From Actinomycetota bacterium (GTDB lineage: Bacteria > Actinomycetota > Actinomycetes > Nanopelagicales > Nanopelagicaceae): a DNA stretch of 14,552 nucleotides. The translations under genes and the position numbers were made by a program. Location: positions 1 through 14,552 of the forward strand of contig WLDZ01000013.1 of NCBI GenBank assembly GCA_009704515.1, read 5' to 3'. The notes under the pieces were generated by a model, which did not search any database, had not been told where the DNA came from, and was given only the letters and a program-made list of their open reading frames with translations. Of this stretch, positions 6,771 to 13,154 are shown piece by piece (the stretch's first letter is position 1; each line of letters begins with the position of its first letter).

Positions 6771-8144
6771 TTAGCTCTCTGAAACTCGTTTAGTACGAGT
6801 ACGTACTCGCGTACTCGCCTCTCGTGGGGCTTTCTTTACTGTCTCGCTCTTGCTCAAATTATTATCACGGACGGGACGCTCGCGTACCGGGCGATCACGT
6901 TTGGCTTCGACTTCAACTTTGGCTGCAGCAACCATGCGGCCTGATGCATCTGTTGGAATATCAAGGGCCTCGAAGAAGTGTGCTGATGAAGAATACGTCT
7001 CAAGTGGCTCTGGCAGGCCAAGTTCGAGCGTTGTATCAATCATCTTCCAGCGAGCTAGTTCATCCCAATCAACAAAAGTAACTGCGATTCCATCAGCGCC
7101 AGCACGAGCTGTACGACCAATGCGGTGAACATAGGCCTTCTCATCCTCTGGGCATTGAAAGTTAATTACGTGAGTAATGCCGTCAACATCAATACCGCGG
7201 GCAGCTACATCTGTAGCAATCAACACATCACGCTTTCCAGATTTAAAGTCGTTGAGAGCTTTCTCGCGTGCGCTCTGTCCTAAATCACCGTGAATTGATG
7301 ATGCGCGGAAGCCACGTTCCATTAAATCATCAGCGGTCTTTTGAGCGGTGCGCTTAGTGCGACAGAAAACAATTGTTGGACCGCGCCCATTTGCCTGAAG
7401 GATTCGGGCTAACATCTCGATTTTATCCATCGCATGTGCGCGGAAGACATGTTGTTTGATGCGTGCAACTACGCGACCCTCATCTTGTGAATCTTGGGTG
7501 CGAATATGTACTGGCTGATTCATAAATTTACGAGCAAGAGCGATGATGTCGCCGGGCATAGTTGCAGAGAAAAGCATTGTCTGTTGACGTGCAGGAGTTG
7601 ATGAAAAAATCTTCTCAACATCTGGGAGAAAACCGAGATCAAGCATCTCATCTGCTTCATCAAGAACTACACGAGTCACCTTAGATAGTTTGAGTTTTCC
7701 TTGGCGATAAAGATCGAGTAGACGCCCTGGTGTTCCAATAACAATCTCAACCCCTGATTCGAGAGCTTCAATCTGCGGTTCGAAGGCACGTCCGCCGTAA
7801 ACAGCGAGCGAGCGGATTCCGCGATTGAGAGAAAGCTCTTCAATATCTTTCGCTACTTGAACGCATAGCTCGCGCGTTGGAACAACGATAAGTGCCTGTG
7901 GCGCACCCTTTGCCTCTAACGAGTCCCACTCTGGATCAGAGGGAGAGATCACGCGTTCAATAACAGGTATTCCAAAAGCTAGAGTCTTTCCGGTACCGGT
8001 CTTTGCTTGTCCGATGACATCTCCATCGGCGAGTGCGATGGGTAGAACCATTTCTTGAATTGCGAAAGGCGCTAAAAAGCCGTGAAGATGGAGAGCGTCA
8101 ATCGTCTCCTTACGAAGAGGAAGTTCGGCGAAGGTAAGGCTCAC
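6771..8144 (-). CDS. DEAD-box ATP-dependent RNA helicase
   Basis: A 457-residue superfamily 2 RNA helicase with complete motifs: Q motif with Phe5 and Gln30, Walker A AKTGTGKT (47-54), PTREL (89-93), TPGR (138-141), DEAD (162-165), SAT (193-195), and HRIGRTARAG (340-349). It should unwind short RNA duplexes in ribosome assembly, mRNA turnover or cold adaptation. After the two RecA domains (to about 385) comes a basic tail of about 60 residues rich in Arg, Pro and Lys, including a doubled RPVRE/RPVRD unit; such tails usually add RNA affinity. The start is GTG, immediately after the TAA of the DUF3107 gene, without a clear Shine-Dalgarno sequence, so coupled translation is likely. The choice of GTG fits the family, since the Q-motif Phe falls at residue 5. 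Confidence 0.95.
   Translation of the reverse strand: MSLTFAELPLRKETIDALHLHGFLAPFAIQEMVLPIALADGDVIGQAKTGTGKTLAFGIPVIERVISPSDPEWDSLEAKGAPQALIVVPTRELCVQVAKDIEELSLNRGIRSLAVYGGRAFEPQIEALESGVEIVIGTPGRLLDLYRQGKLKLSKVTRVVLDEADEMLDLGFLPDVEKIFSSTPARQQTMLFSATMPGDIIALARKFMNQPVHIRTQDSQDEGRVVARIKQHVFRAHAMDKIEMLARILQANGRGPTIVFCRTKRTAQKTADDLMERGFRASSIHGDLGQSAREKALNDFKSGKRDVLIATDVAARGIDVDGITHVINFQCPEDEKAYVHRIGRTARAGADGIAVTFVDWDELARWKMIDTTLELGLPEPLETYSSSAHFFEALDIPTDASGRMVAAAKVEVEAKRDRPVRERPVRDNNLSKSETVKKAPREASTRVRTRTKRVSES
6796..6817. repeat. Palindrome and tandem octamer forming an 8-bp hairpin at the marC/helicase junction
   Basis: CGAGTACG (6796-6803) and CGTACTCG (6810-6817) form a perfect eight-base stem with a six-base loop. 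The loop and second arm also contain a tandem repeat of CGTACTCG (6802-6817), and 6796-6809 is itself a perfect 14-base palindrome. It lies inside the last codons of the helicase, encoding part of its Arg/Thr-rich tail, 27 bases past the marC-like stop. No T-run follows on either strand. It may slow or end converging transcripts, or simply reflect repeated Arg/Thr/Val codons. Confidence 0.55.
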
Positions 8145-8396
8145 TTAGAGGGCGCCGAAGCCAACACGACGTTCAACTGGCTCACCGATTTCGATGTATC
8201 CAATCTTCGCCGCAGGAACAAGAATTTCGTGACCGCGAATATCAGTCAGGCTTAATGGGCTATTCGCTGCAAGTGCTGCGGTAACCGCACTCTTTATCTC
8301 AGCTGGTGAAGAGGGGCACTCAAAGGAGAGCTCGCTTGAAACATCAGTTACGGCGATGCGAACCTGTGAAGACTTCTCATTTTTCTTAGTGCTCAT
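8145..8396 (-). CDS. DUF3107 domain protein
   Basis: A small 83-residue protein of the actinobacterial DUF3107 family, function unknown. After a Lys/Ser-rich leader (1-10) it shows the family pattern: VRIAVTDVSSELSFE, an EIKSAVTAAL helix, then ILVPAAKIGYIEIG and a VGFG end. It is predicted soluble with a beta-alpha-beta arrangement. In actinobacteria it is commonly found near a TetR regulator and a DEAD-box helicase gene, as here. Its stop abuts the helicase start. There is no Shine-Dalgarno sequence before the ATG: the bases just upstream are CTCCTC, the opposite of one. A TAGAAT hexamer six bases before the ATG points to its own leaderless promoter between it and the TetR gene. Confidence 0.88.
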   Translation of the reverse strand: MSTKKNEKSSQVRIAVTDVSSELSFECPSSPAEIKSAVTAALAANSPLSLTDIRGHEILVPAAKIGYIEIGEPVERRVGFGAL

Positions 8397-8408
8397 GAGG
8401 AGATTCTA
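8397..8408 (-). promoter_or_regulatory. Putative leaderless -10 element of the DUF3107-helicase operon
   Basis: On the minus strand TAGAAT (8408 down to 8403) is followed by CTCCTC and then the ATG at 8396. One mismatch from TATAAT and a six-base gap to the start codon fit a leaderless promoter. The whole element sits in the 16 bases between the TetR stop and the DUF3107 start. No convincing -35 was found. Confidence 0.55.
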
Positions 8409-8412
8409 TTCG

Positions 8413-9078
8413 TTAAAGCTCAGTGCGGGGAAATCCAGATATGCCGCGCCACATGAGGTTCTCAACGAGATCCATAGCTTGTTGGCGGGTGAGCTTGCTA
8501 TCTCGCTCAAGCCAGTGACGAGCTGTCACTTGGGCGTATCCAATCAAACCAACTCCGAGCATCATGGCAGCCTCTTTTGGAAGTCCAGTGTCATTAGAAA
8601 TCACTCCACTTACGGCGGCAGCGCAGTCATAAGTCATACGACTTAATCTTTCGTGCACCTGTGGCTCGACACTCATATCGCTCTCGAAGAGAAGACGGAA
8701 TGCTTCACCTTCATTTTCAATAAAGGTGAAGTAGGCAACGATTGTGGCGTGCACTCTCTGCGCGTTATCTGGAGTCGATGAAATTGCTTTTTGAATTTCA
8801 TAAACGAGTGAATCAATATGAAGGTCGAGAACAGCCAGGTAGAGATCTAGCTTTGAAGGAAAATGTTGATAGAGCACTGGCTTACTTACACCTGCGCGAT
8901 CTGCAATTTCATCCATCGCAGCAGAGTGGTATCCCGCAGCGGTAAAGACTTCAAGGGCAGCGCTTAAGAGAATTGCTCTTCGCTCATCACGGGGGAGGCG
9001 GGCTTTATCGCCTTTTGCTAGCGAACCATTTGCCAAAGAACCGGTTGCCTGCAAACCATTTGCATCTGTTGTACTCAT
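8413..9078 (-). CDS. TetR/AcrR-family transcriptional regulator
   Basis: A 221-residue one-domain repressor type. Residues 27-75 form the TetR DNA-binding domain: an ALEVFTAAGYHSAAMDEIADRAGV helix series (shown here in part: AALEVFTAAGYHS, MDEIADRAGV) followed by the recognition stretch SKPVLYQHFPSK at 65-76. Residues 80-215 are the all-helical ligand and dimerisation domain. An unusual N-terminal tail (6-25) consists of four Ala-x-Gly pentapeptides. The gene is divergent from moeZ across 73 bases containing dyads that could be its operator, so self-regulation and control of moeZ-mshB are plausible (inference). It may also be cotranscribed into DUF3107 and the helicase. The ATG at 9078 has a TACGAT hexamer seven bases upstream and no strong Shine-Dalgarno sequence. 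The ligand is unknown. Confidence 0.93.
   Translation of the reverse strand: MSTTDANGLQATGSLANGSLAKGDKARLPRDERRAILLSAALEVFTAAGYHSAAMDEIADRAGVSKPVLYQHFPSKLDLYLAVLDLHIDSLVYEIQKAISSTPDNAQRVHATIVAYFTFIENEGEAFRLLFESDMSVEPQVHERLSRMTYDCAAAVSGVISNDTGLPKEAAMMLGVGLIGYAQVTARHWLERDSKLTRQQAMDLVENLMWRGISGFPRTEL
9021..9065. repeat. Three imperfect 15-base tandem repeats in the TetR N-terminus
   Basis: Units at 9021-9035, 9036-9050 and 9051-9065 share the pattern AACC-n-n-TTGC; the first and third contain the identical decamer AACCATTTGC exactly 30 bases apart. They keep the reading frame and encode the Ala-x-Gly-x-x pentapeptides of the TetR tail. A degenerate fourth unit lies just left of 9021. Confidence 0.65.
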
Positions 9079-9091
9079 TGTGCCTATCGTA
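9079..9091 (-). promoter_or_regulatory. Putative leaderless -10 element of the TetR gene
   Basis: On the minus strand TACGAT (9091 down to 9086) precedes AGGCACA and the ATG at 9078. A TTTACG at 9115 down to 9110 could be the -35, with an 18-base spacer. The AGG in between is a weak alternative ribosome-binding site. Confidence 0.45.
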
Positions 9092-9109
9092 GCGAGTGAT
9101 GAGCTGATG

Positions 9110-9138
9110 CGTAAAGTGGCGTGCTCTCACGCATTACG
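9110..9138. promoter_or_regulatory. Candidate operator dyads between tetR and moeZ
   Basis: GCGTG (9119-9123) and CACGC (9128-9132) are perfect arms around CTCT. An outer pair CGTAA (9110-9114) and TTACG (9134-9138) encloses them, although its centre is offset by 1.5 bases. They overlap the likely -35 region of the TetR gene and the spacer of the moeZ promoter, a position suited to a repressor site. Recognition by the TetR protein is inference. Confidence 0.4.
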
Positions 9139-9139
9139 G

Positions 9140-9151
9140 CAGAATCATCAC
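9140..9151 (+). promoter_or_regulatory. Putative leaderless -10 element of moeZ
   Basis: CAGAAT (9140-9145) is followed by CATCAC and the ATG at 9152, the same spacing as at the DUF3107 and EamA genes. There is no Shine-Dalgarno sequence. The -35 region is weak. Confidence 0.45.
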
Positions 9152-10333
9152 ATGAAGACTCCACCACTCGTTTCCCCTGGTGCACCGCTGACAGTTGATG
9201 AAGTTCGACGATACAGCCGCCACCTGATTATTCCTGATGTTGCAATGGCAGGACAGCAAAGAATGATGAATGCCAAAGTTCTCTGCGTTGGAGCTGGTGG
9301 ATTAGGTTCTCCAGCACTTATGTATCTTGCGGCAGCCGGAATTGGAACACTTGGCATAGTTGAATTCGATACAGTCGATGAATCAAATTTGCAACGACAA
9401 ATTATTCATGGTCAGTCAGATATCGGAAAAAGTAAGGCCACGAGTGCTCGCGAGAAAATTGCTGAGATCAACCCTTATGTAAAAGTTATTACGCATGAAA
9501 CTCGTCTTGATAATTCCAATGTTCTTGAGATTTTTTCACAGTACGACATCATCGTTGATGGAACAGATAACTTCGCTACTCGTTATCTTGTTAATGATGC
9601 ATGCGTGCTTCTGAAGAAGCCATATGTTTGGGGATCCATTTACCGCTTCGATGGACAAGCTAGCGTCTTCTGGGCCGAGTACGGTCCTTGCTACCGATGC
9701 CTCTACCCAGAACCACCACCTCCCGGAATGGTTCCAAGTTGTGCCGAAGGCGGCGTACTTGGCGTTCTCTGTGCAACTATCGGTTCGATTCAGACAACTG
9801 AAGCAATTAAAGTTCTTACAGGCGTTGGTGAACCACTTATTGGTTCACTGATGATTTATGACGCGCTCGAGATGAGCTTTCGCAAAGTAAAGATCCGCAA
9901 AGATCCAAATTGCCCTATCTGCAGCGATAATCCTCGTCAGAAAGAGTTGCTTCCTGACTACGAAGCTTTCTGCGGCGTACTTTCAGATGCAGCCCAAGAG
10001 GCAAGTACGGGTTCAACAATTACTGTCCAAGAGTTAAAGTCCAAGATTGATGGGTCAGAGAACTTTTATCTCATCGATGTACGCGAGCCAAGCGAGTTTG
10101 AGATTGTTCGGATTCCTGGATCGCATCTGATTCCTAAACAAGGGTTTATTGATGGAAGTGCACTTGCGGATTTGCCGCAGAATAGGCCGATTATTCTTCA
10201 CTGCAAGAGCGGCGTTCGCTCTGCCGAGTGCCTAGCAATCCTAAAGAATGCTGGATTCGCTGATGCCACACATGTAAGTGGTGGTGTCATTGCGTGGGCA
10301 AAGCAGATCGATACATCTCTACCGGTTTACTAA
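9152..10333 (+). CDS. moeZ: MoeZ: ThiF/MoeB adenylyltransferase fused to rhodanese
   Basis: A 393-residue enzyme that adenylates the C-terminus of ubiquitin-like sulfur carriers and then transfers sulfur to them, feeding molybdopterin, thiamine or cysteine pathways in actinobacteria. Residues about 18-260 form the ThiF/MoeB domain, with the ATP-binding glycine loop VGAGGLGS (46-53), DGTDNFATR, zinc ligands Cys180/Cys183 and Cys254/Cys257, and Cys197 in SCAEGGVLG at the position of the family's transfer cysteine. Residues about 288-390 are a rhodanese domain with active-site Cys351 in HCKSGVRS. A longer reading frame begins at a GTG at 9080, but its extra 24 residues have no family resemblance and overlap the promoter; the ATG at 9152 gives the usual MoeZ length. 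mshB follows after 13 bases. No sulfur carrier gene lies in the window, so the carrier cannot be named. Confidence 0.94.
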   Translation: MKTPPLVSPGAPLTVDEVRRYSRHLIIPDVAMAGQQRMMNAKVLCVGAGGLGSPALMYLAAAGIGTLGIVEFDTVDESNLQRQIIHGQSDIGKSKATSAREKIAEINPYVKVITHETRLDNSNVLEIFSQYDIIVDGTDNFATRYLVNDACVLLKKPYVWGSIYRFDGQASVFWAEYGPCYRCLYPEPPPPGMVPSCAEGGVLGVLCATIGSIQTTEAIKVLTGVGEPLIGSLMIYDALEMSFRKVKIRKDPNCPICSDNPRQKELLPDYEAFCGVLSDAAQEASTGSTITVQELKSKIDGSENFYLIDVREPSEFEIVRIPGSHLIPKQGFIDGSALADLPQNRPIILHCKSGVRSAECLAILKNAGFADATHVSGGVIAWAKQIDTSLPVY

Positions 10334-10346
10334 CGAGCAATCACCT

Positions 10347-11213
10347 ATGCAGAAATCGTATAAGGGTTATCGCGCTCTGCTCGTTCATGCTCATCCCGAT
10401 GATGAGACGATAAACAACGGTGCGACTATGGCGATGTATGCAGCACTTGGTGCTGACGTCACTCTCATTACATGTACTCGTGGCGAAGAAGGTGAAGTCC
10501 TGGTCGAAGAGCATTCACACAAAGCTGCTTCACACGATGACTTACTTGGGGATCATCGCGTTCTTGAACTCGCAGACGCCATGAAAGAGCTAGGAATAAG
10601 CGACTATAGATTCTTGGGGTCCCCAGAGATTAAATATCGCGACAGTGGCATGATGGGAACCGAACCAAACGAACGCAAAGATTGTTTTTGGCAAGCAGAT
10701 TTTGATGTCGCAGCAGCACAGCTCGCAAATATCATCGATGAGGTGAAGCCACATATCCTCATTACTTATGATGAATTTGGTGGTTATGGCCACCCAGACC
10801 ATATTCAAGCCCATCGCGTGGCTATGGCAGCATCAGAAAAAAGCAAGTGGCACATTTCAAAAATTTATTGGAATGTGATGCCCCGCTCCGTTATTCAAGA
10901 TGGCATCGATAAAATGAAAGAGTTAGGCTCAGATTTCTTCGGCGCCGAAAGCGCCGATGATTTGCCCTTTGCCAAAGATGATTCGTTTGTGACAACACTT
11001 ATTGATGGAAACTCGTATGTAGATCAGAAAATGGCTGCGATGCGGGCACACGCTACGCAAATTGCGGTAGACGGCCCATTCTTTGCTCTCTCAAACAACT
11101 TAGGCTTGCAGGTGTGGGGACACGAGTACTACACCTTGGTCCGTGGTGAAAAGAGTGAACCATTTGATAGCAATGGAAGAGAGAGTGATCTCTTCTCTGG
11201 CATAGCGCTGTAG
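10347..11213 (+). CDS. mshB: MshB: mycothiol-pathway GlcNAc-inositol deacetylase
   Basis: A 288-residue zinc deacetylase of the PIG-L/LmbE family that removes acetate from N-acetylglucosaminyl-inositol, the second dedicated enzymatic stage of mycothiol synthesis. The zinc and catalytic motif AHPDDE lies at 15-20 (His16 and Asp19 zinc ligands, Asp18 general base). The second motif HPDHIQAH begins at His149, with His152 as third zinc ligand. The MshB-like stretch YRDSGMMG (97-104) followed shortly by FWQAD separates it from Mca and from general PIG-L proteins, though Mca cannot be fully excluded without alignment. The frame extends to an ATG at 10278 inside moeZ, but the 23 extra residues are out-of-frame moeZ sequence; the ATG at 10347 puts the AHPDDE motif where MshB has it. 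No Shine-Dalgarno sequence is obvious. Its stop abuts the next start. Confidence 0.92.
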   Translation: MQKSYKGYRALLVHAHPDDETINNGATMAMYAALGADVTLITCTRGEEGEVLVEEHSHKAASHDDLLGDHRVLELADAMKELGISDYRFLGSPEIKYRDSGMMGTEPNERKDCFWQADFDVAAAQLANIIDEVKPHILITYDEFGGYGHPDHIQAHRVAMAASEKSKWHISKIYWNVMPRSVIQDGIDKMKELGSDFFGAESADDLPFAKDDSFVTTLIDGNSYVDQKMAAMRAHATQIAVDGPFFALSNNLGLQVWGHEYYTLVRGEKSEPFDSNGRESDLFSGIAL

Positions 11214-11525
11214 ATGCAGATATTAATTGCCCTCTTCTTCGGCATAAGTTCTGGGCTTGCAGCAGTTCTTCTTCATCAGAGCGTGCCGCCAATGGGTCTC
11301 ATTCTTGGCCTGACACTTTCGTACTTTTCGATTTGGTATGTGGGGCGTTACACCGGCAAAAGAATCTACAAAATTCTTGCAGCATGTGCCTGGGTTGCAA
11401 TCGCTTTGAGAGCTGGAACTTTCGGAGTAGGACGAGAACTCTTAATTCAGGGAGACTCACTCGGAGCAGCACTTATGATTCTCGGACTTATGGCTGTAGT
11501 GCTAGCTGCTTATCGTCGCGCTTAA
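11214..11525 (+). CDS. Small four-helix membrane protein downstream of mshB
   Basis: A 103-residue protein that is almost entirely hydrophobic, with about four spans (roughly residues 2-20, 27-44, 51-67 and 80-98) and a short Arg-ending tail. Similar small membrane proteins (DUF6113-like, from memory) follow mshB in other actinobacteria, so the family call is tentative. It has no recognised catalytic motif. The mshB TAG is immediately followed by its ATG with no spacer and no clear ribosome-binding site, so it should be translated by termination-reinitiation. The mshB link might mean a role in thiol or precursor transport or in anchoring, but nothing in the sequence shows this. Its stop shares TTAA with that of the opposite-strand synthetase. 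Confidence 0.75.
   Translation: MQILIALFFGISSGLAAVLLHQSVPPMGLILGLTLSYFSIWYVGRYTGKRIYKILAACAWVAIALRAGTFGVGRELLIQGDSLGAALMILGLMAVVLAAYRRA
11522..11525. other. TTAA palindrome serving as stop codon on both strands
   Basis: The plus-strand gene ends with TAA at 11523-11525 and the minus-strand synthetase with TAA at 11524-11522. Both are read from the palindrome TTAA, so neither gene has any 3' spacer. Confidence 0.95.
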
Positions 11526-13102
11526 CTCTTGCCATCTTGGACTTTATACCCCAGGCTCAATAATTCATCACGTAGGCGATCACTCTCGCTCCAATTTCCT
11601 TCAGCTCTAGCGGTTTTTCGTAAATCAATCAAAGTTTTTATCTCATCCGAAACTTCAATAACTTTTGGTGCGCGCGAGAGTTCTAACCCAAGAACTTGAT
11701 CCGCATAGAGAAAGATTGCTCTTTTATCAAGTGCGCCAATCGTCATATCTTTCTCAATTGCACGAAGTCTTATCAAAACCTTTGGAGTATCAAGATCATT
11801 AATTAAGTTGGCGTGGATTTCCTGATCGTATTTCAATTCAGCGCCCGAACCCCAACTGTTAACTTGAGAACGCCATCTCTCAAGTGTTGCATTTGCTGCT
11901 CGTAGCGAATCCCAGGTGAGGTTCATCTGGGAGCGATATCGATTCTCTAGTAGAGCCAGGCGCAGAGCCAATGGATCAAGTCCAGCGGCGATTATTTCTT
12001 CCACTAGTACAACATTTCCCGCACTTTTGGACATCTTTCGGCCCTCGAAGAGAAGGTGCTCGCCATGAAGCCAGTGCGCCACAACATCTTTTTTAGCGAT
12101 GGAATTTGTTTGTGCTCGCTCATTTTCGTGGTGTGGGAACCTTAAATCGATACCACCAACATGGATGTCAACGCTATCTCCCAAAAGCTGAAGAGACATC
12201 GCAGTGCATTCAATATGCCACCCTGGAAATCCCATTCCCCAAGGTGAATCCCAAACCATTTCGGTTCTGTTAGCGGAAACTTTCCAAAGCGCCCAATCAG
12301 CATGGAATCTCTTTGCTCCATCATCTTCAAATTCGAAGCGATGACCTGGCTTGAGTGAATCTAGCTTGTTTCCGCTAATGAACCCGTAACTTGGAAAACT
12401 CTCAGCACCGAAGTAAACATTCTTATCGGCGCCTACATACGCATTTCCACTTGCAATCAGATTCTCAATCGCTTCAATAATCCCGCTCATGTTATCGCTA
12501 GCTCGGGGATAGAAATTTGCTGGAGAAATATTGAGTGAAGCGAGATCTTTGTGAAACCTCTCTTCATATTTGCGGGCTATTTCGATCGGAGTTAGGGATT
12601 GAATTTTCGCTTCCTGTAAGACTTTATCTTCTTCGGCACCAGCCACGAAATTATCATTCATGTGGCCAACATCAGTAATGTTTTGAACCGTTATTGTGCT
12701 TTGTCCTGTTAAAGAGAGGAGACGAACTATCAAATCGGTAAGTAAGAATGTGCGCATATTTCCTACATGGGCGTCGCGATAGACAGTTGGGCCACAAGAG
12801 TAAATTCGAACAACATCACTAGATATTTCGCGCAATTCGCGAGATGCGGTTTCGTAGAGATGTAATCGCGCTGATTGAAGCTCTCGTTCTTGGTCTCGGC
12901 GATTAAAGACAGGCACTACTTTAAAGAAGGCAATATCACTGGTTGAGAATGTAGCTATAGAGCCATCACCCTTGATTATTTCGCCTGCACTCTTGAGGAC
13001 TCCGAGAAGATCCCTCATTGAATCACCTTCGCGCAGGCGAATACTGACGCGCTTACCGATTGCGCCAGCTACCTCACCTGAAAAATCCCCCGATAATTCC
13101 AT
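11522..13102 (-). CDS. cysS: Cysteinyl-tRNA synthetase with N-terminal SH3-like extension
   Basis: A 526-residue class I synthetase-family protein. Residues about 80-526 are the CysRS core: zinc ligands Cys103 (in CGPTVY), Cys299 (in HIECTAM), His324 and Glu328 (in HHENE); the HIGH-type motif HVGN at 112-115; and KMSKS at 356-360. The C-terminal helical part ends in WSESDRLRDELLSLGY, typical of CysRS tails and absent from the shorter mycothiol ligase MshC, so CysRS is favoured. It lacks the usual final Thr-Trp. The core has NITDVGH where common CysRS has NITDID, a variant I associate with some other phyla. Residues 1-75 are extra: GKRVSIRLREGDSMRDLLGV and later STSDIAFFKVVP resemble the SH3-like domain of Rv0428c-type acetyltransferases. 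The ATG at 13102 has TAAGG as a possible ribosome-binding site. Divergent from fdxA. Confidence 0.88.
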   Translation of the reverse strand: MELSGDFSGEVAGAIGKRVSIRLREGDSMRDLLGVLKSAGEIIKGDGSIATFSTSDIAFFKVVPVFNRRDQERELQSARLHLYETASRELREISSDVVRIYSCGPTVYRDAHVGNMRTFLLTDLIVRLLSLTGQSTITVQNITDVGHMNDNFVAGAEEDKVLQEAKIQSLTPIEIARKYEERFHKDLASLNISPANFYPRASDNMSGIIEAIENLIASGNAYVGADKNVYFGAESFPSYGFISGNKLDSLKPGHRFEFEDDGAKRFHADWALWKVSANRTEMVWDSPWGMGFPGWHIECTAMSLQLLGDSVDIHVGGIDLRFPHHENERAQTNSIAKKDVVAHWLHGEHLLFEGRKMSKSAGNVVLVEEIIAAGLDPLALRLALLENRYRSQMNLTWDSLRAANATLERWRSQVNSWGSGAELKYDQEIHANLINDLDTPKVLIRLRAIEKDMTIGALDKRAIFLYADQVLGLELSRAPKVIEVSDEIKTLIDLRKTARAEGNWSESDRLRDELLSLGYKVQDGKS

Positions 13103-13116
13103 AGCCCAACCTTATT

Positions 13117-13125
13117 GGGGTCCCC
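13117..13125. repeat. GGGGTCCCC palindrome in the cysS-fdxA divergent region
   Basis: An odd-length palindrome of four G, T, four C lies between the two divergent starts, 15 bases before the cysS ATG. It could be part of an operator; the flanks (ATT to the left, TTAAT to the right) are only roughly symmetric. Confidence 0.35.
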
Positions 13126-13154
13126 TTAATCGTGCATCGAGCGCATTGCAGGGT

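Noticed and set aside
9080..9151. Upstream extension of moeZ to a GTG at 9080
   Set aside because: The extra 24 residues do not resemble the MoeZ N-terminus and overlap the promoter region shared with the TetR gene; the ATG at 9152 gives the expected length.
10278..10346. Upstream extension of mshB to an ATG within moeZ
   Set aside because: The added residues are moeZ coding sequence read in another frame; the AHPDDE motif sits at the normal distance from the ATG at 10347.
11178..11194. Small AGAGA/TCTCT stem with GTGA loop near the mshB end
   Set aside because: Only five A/G-rich pairs within coding sequence; too weak to claim a regulatory role.
11522..13102. Call of the synthetase as mycothiol ligase MshC
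   Set aside because: MshC proteins are about 410 residues and end before the C-terminal helical part; this core is about 450 residues with a CysRS-type tail and CGPTVY rather than the CGITPY recalled for MshC.
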